A DNA stretch of 64,000 nt from Neotamlana sedimentorum. GTDB lineage: Bacteria > Bacteroidota > Bacteroidia > Flavobacteriales > Flavobacteriaceae. The position numbers were made by a program, and so were the translations under genes. The stretch is taken from the NCBI RefSeq assembly GCF_000943565.1, contig NZ_JTDW01000005.1, positions 62,001-126,000 of the forward strand, given 5' to 3'. The notes beneath the pieces are model-generated. The model saw only the letters and a program-made list of their open reading frames with translations, did no database searches and was not told the origin of the DNA. Positions 53,683-60,073 of the stretch are shown here, piece by piece; position 1 is the stretch's first letter, and every line of letters starts with the position of its first letter.

Positions 53683-54705
53683 ATGGCAAAAATTAAACTG
53701 GAATACCTTTGGTTAGATGGGTATTTTCCAACTCAAAACTTGAGAAGTAAGACAAAAGTAGAAGAGCATGAAGATTTCAAAGGAACTTTAGAAGAAATAG
53801 GAAACTGGTCTTTTGATGGTTCATCAACAAAACAGGCAGAAGGTGGATCTTCTGATTGTTTATTAGTTCCTGTAGCTATTTACCCAGATCCAGATAGAAA
53901 AGATGGTTATTTAGTAATGACTGAAGTTATGAATGCTGATGGTACGCCACACGAATCTAATGGTAGAGCTACTATTGACGATGAAGATGATGATTTCTGG
54001 TTTGGTTTCGAGCAAGAATACTTCATTATGGATACAGAAACTGGTTTACCGCTAGGTTTCCCTGTTGGTGGTTATCCTGCTCCACAAGGTATGTATTATT
54101 GTTCTGTAGGTGGAAAAAACACTCACGGAAGACATTTAGTAGAAGAGCATGCTGATTTATGTATTGCTGCTGGATTAAACTTTGAAGGTATTAACCAAGA
54201 GGTTGCTTGCGGACAATGGGAATATCAATTATTCGCTAAAGGTGCTAAAAAAGCTGGTGACGAAATTTGGATTTCAAGATACTTATTACAACGTTTAACT
54301 GAAAAATATGGTTATTACATCGAGTATCACCCAAAACCTCTAGGTAAAGATATGGACTGGAATGGTTCTGGTATGCACGCTAACTTCTCTAACTCAACTT
54401 TAAGAACTTGTGGTTCTAAAGAAACTTACGAGAAAATTTGTGAAGCGTTTAGACCTGTTGTAGACGAGCATATTGCTGTTTACGGAGAGTTTAACGACCA
54501 ACGTTTAACTGGTGAGCACGAAACTGCTGCTATTACTGATTTCTCTTATGGAGTTTCTGATAGAGGTGCATCAATTCGTATTCCTTTAATTACTGTTGAA
54601 AAAGGTTACAAAGGATGGTTAGAAGACAGACGTCCTGCATCTAACGGTGACCCATACAAAATTGCTGCGGTAATTATTAAAACTGTAAAATCTGCTAAGA
54701 TTTAA
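53683..54705 (+). CDS. glutamine synthetase type II (eukaryote-like)
   Basis: A 340-residue enzyme of the GSII group. It begins with the beta-grasp domain (LEYLWLDGYFPTQNLRSKT), then NWSFDGSSTKQAEGGSSD, the Mg/Glu-binding GFEQEYFIM, NGSGMHANFSNS and RGASIRIP. Short length and these motifs separate it from GSI and GSIII. It is divergent from glnN, giving the cell two unrelated-size glutamine synthetases under one intergenic control region. A strong terminator follows. Confidence 0.95.
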   Translation: MAKIKLEYLWLDGYFPTQNLRSKTKVEEHEDFKGTLEEIGNWSFDGSSTKQAEGGSSDCLLVPVAIYPDPDRKDGYLVMTEVMNADGTPHESNGRATIDDEDDDFWFGFEQEYFIMDTETGLPLGFPVGGYPAPQGMYYCSVGGKNTHGRHLVEEHADLCIAAGLNFEGINQEVACGQWEYQLFAKGAKKAGDEIWISRYLLQRLTEKYGYYIEYHPKPLGKDMDWNGSGMHANFSNSTLRTCGSKETYEKICEAFRPVVDEHIAVYGEFNDQRLTGEHETAAITDFSYGVSDRGASIRIPLITVEKGYKGWLEDRRPASNGDPYKIAAVIIKTVKSAKI

Positions 54706-54724
54706 TAAATCTGTTTATTCATAA

Positions 54725-54762
54725 AAAAAGCGCTTAACATTGTAAAATGTTAAGCGCTTTTT
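54725..54762 (+). terminator. rho-independent terminator of the type II glutamine synthetase gene
   Basis: Seventeen-base perfect stem with core GCGCTTAACATT and loop GTAA, T-rich after the right arm. The reverse strand is also T-rich, so it may act both ways. Confidence 0.92.
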
Positions 54763-54931
54763 ATTTTATAATGAATTTTTATAATACTTACTTGTTTTTA
54801 AATAAAACCCGAACACTTATTAATTATTTTACATTAATTATAATTGTATGAACTAATAGATTAGGACAAAAACATGTTAATACTATTATTCTATAACTTT
54901 GTAGTAACAGTAAAAATTACTACAGCTGGTA

Positions 54932-55882
54932 TTAAAACTTATCTTTAGTAAATACTAAGAACATAAAAACACCGTAAGCTAAAACCAAAACAAAACCTTT
55001 TACTCGGCTTATTTGAAGTCTTTTAGGCAAAAATACTAACGGAATTAAAACGGCTGCAAACCCTAACATCCAGAAGAAATCGCTACTTAAAATTTGAGCT
55101 TCGGTAACAGGAATAGGCTTTACTATTGATGTTAAACCTAATACAGAAGCAATATTAAAAATATTAGAACCTATTAAATTACCTAAAGAAATGGCTTTTT
55201 CTTGCTTTGCAGCAGCAATAACAGAAGCTGCTAATTCCGGAACGCTTGTACCAATTGCTATTAATGATACACCAATAACGGCTTCGCTAACTCCAATAGA
55301 ACGTGCAATAGTTTTAGAACCCTCTACCAACCATTCACTTCCAAAATATAATGCCGCTGCACCAATTAATAACCAAATTACAATTTTAAAATTTGATGTG
55401 TTTGAAAGCTTATCATCTACCTCTTCTGGTATAGCTTCTTGTTTTGCATTTTTTATTAAAATAATTAAAAACACAACTAAACCTGCAAATAAAATTCCGC
55501 CTTCTATAGCCGAAAGCAAATTGTCGTTTTTCAAGAAGTAATATAGAACAATAGAAAACAGCATCATTGCTGGCCAATTTAATTTGTAAAACGATTTATC
55601 TACTGCAATGGCACCTACCATAGCCGTTACACCTAATACCAAACCAATATTAGCAATGTTCGAGCCTACTACATTATTTATAGCTATTGCTGGAGAACCA
55701 GACATGGCCGCTTGTAAACTTACTAATAACTCTGGCGCAGAAGTTGCAAAACTTACAACCGTCATCCCAATTACCATTTTAGATATATTAAATTTAAATG
55801 ATAATGCCACAGACGAACGCACTAAAAACTCGCCTCCAATTACCAAAAGCACAAAACCTAATATTACCAAAAGTAAACTCAT
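54932..55882 (-). CDS. calcium/sodium antiporter (CaCA family, YrbG-like)
   Basis: A 316-residue membrane protein with ten or so transmembrane helices in two inverted halves. Each half has an alpha-repeat: SFATSAPELLVSLQAA near 43 and AIGTSVPELAASVIAA near 209, the ion-binding motifs of Na+/Ca2+ exchangers; the halves are linked by a short acidic loop (EVDDKLSN). Normal length. Confidence 0.95.
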   Translation of the reverse strand: MSLLLVILGFVLLVIGGEFLVRSSVALSFKFNISKMVIGMTVVSFATSAPELLVSLQAAMSGSPAIAINNVVGSNIANIGLVLGVTAMVGAIAVDKSFYKLNWPAMMLFSIVLYYFLKNDNLLSAIEGGILFAGLVVFLIILIKNAKQEAIPEEVDDKLSNTSNFKIVIWLLIGAAALYFGSEWLVEGSKTIARSIGVSEAVIGVSLIAIGTSVPELAASVIAAAKQEKAISLGNLIGSNIFNIASVLGLTSIVKPIPVTEAQILSSDFFWMLGFAAVLIPLVFLPKRLQISRVKGFVLVLAYGVFMFLVFTKDKF

Positions 55883-55963
55883 AAAAAATATTTTTTTGCG
55901 AAGATAATTAAAGTTGAATCTAATTTGCTAAAAGTTTTTTTATAGCACCAAATAATATTAGTT

Positions 55964-56019
55964 AACTTAAAATTTAGTTAAATAACTATTTATATAGTTT
56001 TATAACTACAAAAATAGTT
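55964..56019 (+). promoter_or_regulatory. triple dyad operator at the blaI promoter
   Basis: Three dyads of the form AACTA-N6-TAGTT: AACTT...TAGTT at 55964-55979 (one mismatch), perfect at 55984-55999 and 56004-56019. Start-to-start spacing is exactly 20 bp, about two helical turns, and the third ends 1 bp before the -7 box. Dyads of this shape are typical operators of BlaI/MecI-type repressors. Confidence 0.75.
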
Positions 56020-56020
56020 A

Positions 56021-56028
56021 TATATTTG
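56021..56028 (+). promoter_or_regulatory. -7 promoter element of blaI-blaR1
   Basis: Plus-strand TATATTTG, exact TAnnTTTG. Transcription should start near 56033-56035, exactly at the 5' end of the structured leader. Confidence 0.68.
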
Positions 56029-56032
56029 AATT

Positions 56033-56106
56033 GCGTTAGGGATTGAAGCGGCATCCTTTTTTTGAGGCACAAGAAAAAAGATATAGCGTAAAGCCCGCCC
56101 GAACGC
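56033..56106 (+). ncRNA. structured leader RNA of blaI, copy B of the repeat
   Basis: Closing stem GCGTT (56033-56037) / AACGC (56102-56106); block AGGGATTGAAGCGG; an inner hairpin ATCCTTTTTT...AAAAAAGAT; and block TAGCGTAAAGCCC (56084-56096). Compared with copy A at 4947-5036, where the stem is GCATT/AATGC, one base pair changed from A-T to G-C on both sides, evidence that the stem is selected. It fills most of the predicted blaI 5' leader. Confidence 0.6.
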
Positions 56107-56121
56107 CCAAAAACTATAATA

Positions 56122-56481
56122 ATGGAAAAATTAACAAATAAAGAAGAAGAAGTAATGCATATTTTATGGAAGCTTGAAAAGGCTTTTGTTAAAGATGTAA
56201 TGGCAGAAATTAAAAGTGAAAAACCGCATTACAACACCTTATCGACCATAATTAGAAAGCTGGAAGACAAAGGTTTTGTTGCTTATAACGCCTACGGGAA
56301 AACGCACCAGTACTACCCGATTGTTACAAAAGCGGCTTACAGACAAAAGTTTATGAATACCGCCATAAATAACTACTTTAATAATTCTTATAAAAACATG
56401 GTATCGTTTTTTGCCAAAGAAGAAAAAATAAGTATTGACGACCTTAAGGAAATTATTGCATTAATAGAAAACGAGAAATAA
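56122..56481 (+). CDS. BlaI/MecI/CopY family transcriptional repressor
   Basis: A 119-residue winged-helix repressor with the family start LTNKEEEVMHILWKLEKAFVKDV and the recognition region HYNTLSTIIRKLEDKGFV. It normally dimerises on dyad operators and is removed by cleavage through the adjacent BlaR1 peptidase. Here the triple dyad upstream implies that it represses its own operon. blaR1 starts 1 bp after its stop. Confidence 0.94.
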   Translation: MEKLTNKEEEVMHILWKLEKAFVKDVMAEIKSEKPHYNTLSTIIRKLEDKGFVAYNAYGKTHQYYPIVTKAAYRQKFMNTAINNYFNNSYKNMVSFFAKEEKISIDDLKEIIALIENEK

Positions 56482-56482
56482 C

Positions 56483-58165
56483 ATGGCATATTTACTAAAA
56501 GTTAGCGCCATTGTTGGCATATTTTACCTTATTTATAAACTTTTGCTGCAAAAGGACACCTTTTTTAAGCAAAATAGATGGTTTTTGCTTTTTGGTTTAG
56601 GAGTTTCGTTTTTAGTGCCTTTGTATGTTATAACCGAGTATGTTACTTACACACCTATGGGTTTAAGTAATTTTATTTTTAACTCCGAAACTACTGCAAC
56701 TACCAAAACCTTTAGTTTTATTGATACTTTACCTTACTTGTATATTACCGGTGCAACCATATTTTTAGTTAGGTTTTTAATGCAATTTGCAGCTATATAT
56801 AAAATAATTAAGAGTCCGAATAAAATAAAAGTAGGTAACTATGTTTTTATTGAAAGCGACACTGCAACGTCTCCGTTTTCCTTTTTTAACTGGATTGTTT
56901 ACAACCCAGAACAATTTACCAATACCGAATTAAAACAAATTATAACTCACGAAAAAATACACGCTAAACAAAAACATTCGCTCGATGTTATTTTGGCTCA
57001 ATTGGCTTGTGTTATTCTATGGTTTAATCCGTTTATATGGTTATATCAAAAAGACTTAAAACAAAACTTAGAGTTTTTAGCAGATTATTCGGCCTTTAAA
57101 GCGGTGTCTTGCAAAAAACAATATCAATACACATTACTTAAACAAAGTTTGCCAACTTATCAATTGGCTTTAAGTAATGCTTTTTATAATTCATTAATCA
57201 AAAAACGAATCGTTATGTTACACAAATCAAAATCAAACAACATGAATCGCATTAAATGTTTGGCTGTATTGCCGTTAATTGCTCTGTTTTTAATGAGCTT
57301 TAATACTAGAACTGTGTATGTTGAAAAAGAAATTACTTCTGAAACTAAACCAGAATTTACAACTAGTTTCACCGAACATTTTGAAGCAATTTTACTTAAA
57401 AACAGCACTGAAGCCGATTTAAACAAAATAATAAACACACTAGAAGCACAAGGTGTTACCATTAAATTTAAAGGCTTAAAACGAAATGCTAACGGCGAAA
57501 TAACTGCCATAAAAATTGATGCTAAATCTAAAACCTCTAAGGCAAATTATAATATAAACGCTGATGAAGCCATTATGCCTATTAAAATAAGTTACAACCC
57601 AGAGGACGCATCTATTAATATCGTCGGTGCCAACGCTAAAACAGAATCTATTTTTATAAGCTCAACTGGTGATTCTGTAAATGTAAAAAGTAACCAAAAT
57701 GCCAAGGTAAAAGTTATTAAAATAAAAGAAGATGGCACTAAAACCGTTTTTGCAACAAGCCAGCAAGATTCTATAATTTATATAATTGATGGTGTTAAAG
57801 TAAAAAAAGAAGATACGGAAGCTTTACAGCCTTCTAAAATAAAATCTATAAATGTTATTAAAGATGAAAACGTTTTAAAGAACCATGGTTTTTCTAAAGC
57901 CATAATAGAAATTTTCACAAAAGATGAAACCGATACAAAAACAAGCAACAAAAACATTAAAATCATTAAACGAAATAGTGGGTTTAATGGTTTGCCCAAA
58001 GACTTACTAGTTATTGTTGATGGTAAAGAAATTGACAGCGAAAAACTTATAGATTTGAATCCAGATGAGATTAAATCTGTAAATGTTTTAAAAGATGCAA
58101 CTGCCATTAAAGAATACGGCGAAAAAGGTAAAAACGGTGTAATTATTATTGAAACTAAAGAATAA
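56483..58165 (+). CDS. M56 (BlaR1-type) membrane metallopeptidase with carboxypeptidase/plug-like C-terminus
   Basis: A 560-residue protein. Transmembrane helices (about 1-25, 33-53, 85-105 and 258-275) surround a cytoplasmic zinc-peptidase domain with HEKIH (H156, E157, H160) and the downstream EFLADYSAF Glu ligand. The extracytoplasmic part ends in two similar repeats (about 429-480 and 505-558) of the form IVDGxxxxxxxxxxLxPxxIKSxNVxKD, like the plug region of TonB-dependent receptors, instead of a beta-lactam-binding domain. It should cleave BlaI on a signal that is probably not a beta-lactam. Confidence 0.92.
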   Translation: MAYLLKVSAIVGIFYLIYKLLLQKDTFFKQNRWFLLFGLGVSFLVPLYVITEYVTYTPMGLSNFIFNSETTATTKTFSFIDTLPYLYITGATIFLVRFLMQFAAIYKIIKSPNKIKVGNYVFIESDTATSPFSFFNWIVYNPEQFTNTELKQIITHEKIHAKQKHSLDVILAQLACVILWFNPFIWLYQKDLKQNLEFLADYSAFKAVSCKKQYQYTLLKQSLPTYQLALSNAFYNSLIKKRIVMLHKSKSNNMNRIKCLAVLPLIALFLMSFNTRTVYVEKEITSETKPEFTTSFTEHFEAILLKNSTEADLNKIINTLEAQGVTIKFKGLKRNANGEITAIKIDAKSKTSKANYNINADEAIMPIKISYNPEDASINIVGANAKTESIFISSTGDSVNVKSNQNAKVKVIKIKEDGTKTVFATSQQDSIIYIIDGVKVKKEDTEALQPSKIKSINVIKDENVLKNHGFSKAIIEIFTKDETDTKTSNKNIKIIKRNSGFNGLPKDLLVIVDGKEIDSEKLIDLNPDEIKSVNVLKDATAIKEYGEKGKNGVIIIETKE

Positions 58166-58185
58166 GCGTTTTACGCTCCAATAAG

Positions 58186-58310
58186 AGGCTGTTTAAAAAG
58201 TGAAATCTGTCATTCTGAATTTATTTCAGAATCTCAAACAATGATTTTCAAAACACATTAGAACCTGAAACGAGTTCAGGTTACCAAAAATGTGGCTTTT
58301 TAAACAGCCT
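58186..58310 (+). repeat. 125 bp composite inverted repeat, possible terminator of blaR1
   Basis: Perfect 15 bp terminal inverted repeats AGGCTGTTTAAAAAG (58186-58200) and CTTTTTAAACAGCCT (58296-58310), with two inner hairpins (ATTCTGAA...TTCAGAAT and AACCTGAA...TTCAGGTT) giving a three-way junction, then a T run. No ORF inside. It looks like a mobile palindromic repeat (MITE-like) now placed where it can terminate blaI-blaR1. Confidence 0.7.
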
Positions 58311-58332
58311 TTTTTATTGTAAATAAAATTAA

Positions 58333-58348
58333 TGTAACCCTTGTTACA
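58333..58348 (+). promoter_or_regulatory. Crp/Fnr-type palindrome upstream of the Crp/Fnr gene
   Basis: TGTAACCCTTGTTACA, a perfect dyad TGTAAC-N4-GTTACA. Its centre (58340.5) is 29.5 bp before the -7-like box at 58370-58377; predicted autoregulation. Confidence 0.75.
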
Positions 58349-58369
58349 CAAATTAAAAATTGAAAGGCT

Positions 58370-58377
58370 TAATTTTA
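58370..58377 (+). promoter_or_regulatory. -7-like element of the Crp/Fnr gene
   Basis: TAATTTTA, one mismatch to TAnnTTTG, 26 bp before the first codon at 58396. The weak match fits an activator-dependent promoter. Confidence 0.55.
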
Positions 58378-58395
58378 TGCTCACAATTTAGCCTT

Positions 58396-59025
58396 ATGAT
58401 ACAAGAATTAAAAGATAATTACGGCCACCTTTTTGAAAACAATCTTTTAAACGAAATAAACCAAGTGGGCACTTTTAAAGAAGTTCCAGAAGGTTTTAAA
58501 ATGATAAGCATTGGCGAATACGTAAAAGCCATGCCGCTATTAATTTCTGGAGCTATTAAAATTTTACGCGAAGATAACGATGGCGACGAACTCCTACTCT
58601 ATTTCTTAGAAAAAGGCGACACCTGCGCCATGACACTTACTTGCTGCTTAGGCCAAACTAAAAGTGAAATTAAGGCCATTGCCGAAACCGATGCTAAACT
58701 TATTATGATTCCTATTCAAAAAATGGAAGAATGGTCGGCTAAATATAAAAGTTGGCGTAATTTTGTTTTCGAAAGTTACCATAACCGCTTAAATGAAATG
58801 TTAGATACAATAGATAGCATTGCATTTTTAAAAATGGACGAGCGCTTACTTAAATATCTTATTGAAAAAGCGCGTGTTTCGGAAGATGGATTTATTAGAA
58901 ACACCCACCAAGAAATAGCTTACGAATTACATACATCGAGAGTTGTAATTTCCAGATTACTTAAAAAACTTGAAAACTTAGGTGAAATTAAACTGCACCG
59001 CAATTATATTACACTTTTAAAATAA
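58396..59025 (+). CDS. Crp/Fnr family transcriptional regulator
   Basis: A 209-residue regulator with an N-terminal cyclic-nucleotide-binding-like domain (about 15-120) and a C-terminal helix-turn-helix (THQEIAYELHTSRVVISRLLKKLENLGEI, about 165-195). It has a cluster C77, C83, C84 in DTCAMTLTCC in the effector domain and no FNR-type N-terminal Cys cluster, so a thiol-based signal is possible. The start is ATG 58396; the frame begins at 58360 inside the promoter region. Palindromes with the same spacing precede it, the TSUP gene and the MBL-rhodanese gene. Confidence 0.93.
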   Translation: MIQELKDNYGHLFENNLLNEINQVGTFKEVPEGFKMISIGEYVKAMPLLISGAIKILREDNDGDELLLYFLEKGDTCAMTLTCCLGQTKSEIKAIAETDAKLIMIPIQKMEEWSAKYKSWRNFVFESYHNRLNEMLDTIDSIAFLKMDERLLKYLIEKARVSEDGFIRNTHQEIAYELHTSRVVISRLLKKLENLGEIKLHRNYITLLK

Positions 59026-59129
59026 GCCCGTTCCTATAAACAGAATAAAGCAATATCTTAAACCACCATTATCTTCAAGCTACTTACTTCATACTTCTAA
59101 CTTCCAACTTTCCAACTTTCCATAGTTAT

Positions 59130-59143
59130 GTAACCAATGTTAC
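59130..59143 (+). promoter_or_regulatory. Crp/Fnr-type palindrome upstream of the TSUP gene
   Basis: GTAACCAATGTTAC, perfect GTAAC-N4-GTTAC; centre 59136.5 is 29.5 bp before the -7 box at 59166. Confidence 0.75.
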
Positions 59144-59165
59144 TGCACAGGCAAATCACCAAGTA

Positions 59166-59173
59166 TACATTTG
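59166..59173 (+). promoter_or_regulatory. -7 promoter element of the TSUP gene
   Basis: TACATTTG, exact TAnnTTTG. It contains the TTG (59171) that would otherwise be taken as the start codon, so translation begins at ATG 59189. Confidence 0.68.
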
Positions 59174-59188
59174 CTAAAAAAACAAAAC

Positions 59189-59998
59189 ATGGATGTTTTA
59201 AACCTATTTGGTTACGCAGGCGCATTTATAATTGGCATATCACTCGGATTAATTGGTGGTGGTGGTTCTATTTTAGCTGTACCAGTTCTAGCTTATCTTT
59301 TTTCAATTAACGAAAAAGTAGCCACAGCATACTCGTTATTTATTGTGGGTGCAAGCGCCTTACTTGGCGGTATAAAACAACATTTTAAAGGTTATGTAGA
59401 TTGGCGAACCGCTCTCGTTTTTGGAATTCCTGCTATAATTGGAGTTTCTGTTGTTAGGCATTATGTAGTTCCTGCGTTACCCGATGTTATATTTACTTTC
59501 GGCAATTATAAATTTACTCGTCGCATGGCTATGTTTGGTTTATTTGCTATTTTAATGATTCCCGCAGCGTTTTCAATGTTAAAAAATACAAAAACTAAAA
59601 CCGTTACAGGAAAAGTAAAATACAATTATCCTTTAATTTTAATTGAAGGCTTATTGGTTGGTGGCATTACAGGTTTAATTGGCGCTGGAGGTGGTTTTTT
59701 AATTATACCAGCCTTAGTAATTTTAGCTAATGTAGAAATGAAGGTGGCCGTAGCAACATCATTAATAATAATCGCATTTAAATCACTTATGGGATTTTTT
59801 CTTGGCGACGCATTAACTATGGATATTAATTGGGATTTTTTATTACTTTTTACCTTATTATCCTTTATTGGCATATTTTTAGGAAGCTTTTTAAGTAATT
59901 TCGTTGATGGTTCCAAGCTAAAAAAAGGCTTCGGCTACTTTATTTTTGTCATGGCTTTCTTTATTTTTTACATGGAATTTTTAACACCTCATATTTAA
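59189..59998 (+). CDS. TSUP family (TauE/SafE-like) sulfite/organosulfur exporter
   Basis: A 269-residue protein with about eight transmembrane helices in two halves, each with a glycine-rich loop: GLIGGGGSILAVP near 21 and GLIGAGGGFLIIP near 166. TSUP proteins move sulfite, sulfonates or thiosulfate-like anions across the inner membrane. Its place under the same palindromic operator as the persulfide dioxygenase suggests a role in sulfur detoxification; direction and substrate are inference. Confidence 0.9.
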   Translation: MDVLNLFGYAGAFIIGISLGLIGGGGSILAVPVLAYLFSINEKVATAYSLFIVGASALLGGIKQHFKGYVDWRTALVFGIPAIIGVSVVRHYVVPALPDVIFTFGNYKFTRRMAMFGLFAILMIPAAFSMLKNTKTKTVTGKVKYNYPLILIEGLLVGGITGLIGAGGGFLIIPALVILANVEMKVAVATSLIIIAFKSLMGFFLGDALTMDINWDFLLLFTLLSFIGIFLGSFLSNFVDGSKLKKGFGYFIFVMAFFIFYMEFLTPHI

Positions 59999-60010
59999 AA
60001 AAACCAATAA

Positions 60011-60024
60011 GTAACCTTTGTTAC
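60011..60024 (+). promoter_or_regulatory. Crp/Fnr-type palindrome upstream of the MBL-rhodanese gene
   Basis: GTAACCTTTGTTAC, perfect GTAAC-N4-GTTAC; centre 60017.5 is 29.5 bp before the -7-like box at 60047. Confidence 0.75.
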
Positions 60025-60046
60025 CATAAAAACAAAACACTATTAG

Positions 60047-60054
60047 TAATTTAG
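60047..60054 (+). promoter_or_regulatory. -7-like element of the MBL-rhodanese gene
   Basis: TAATTTAG, one mismatch to TAnnTTTG, 20 bp before the ATG. Confidence 0.52.
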
Positions 60055-60073
60055 CATCATAAAATTTAATACT

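Noticed and set aside
54894-54923. Plus-strand TAACTTTG and hairpin GTAGTAA/TTACTAC
   Set aside because: No plus-strand gene follows; the interval is between convergent genes, so the -7 match is probably chance.
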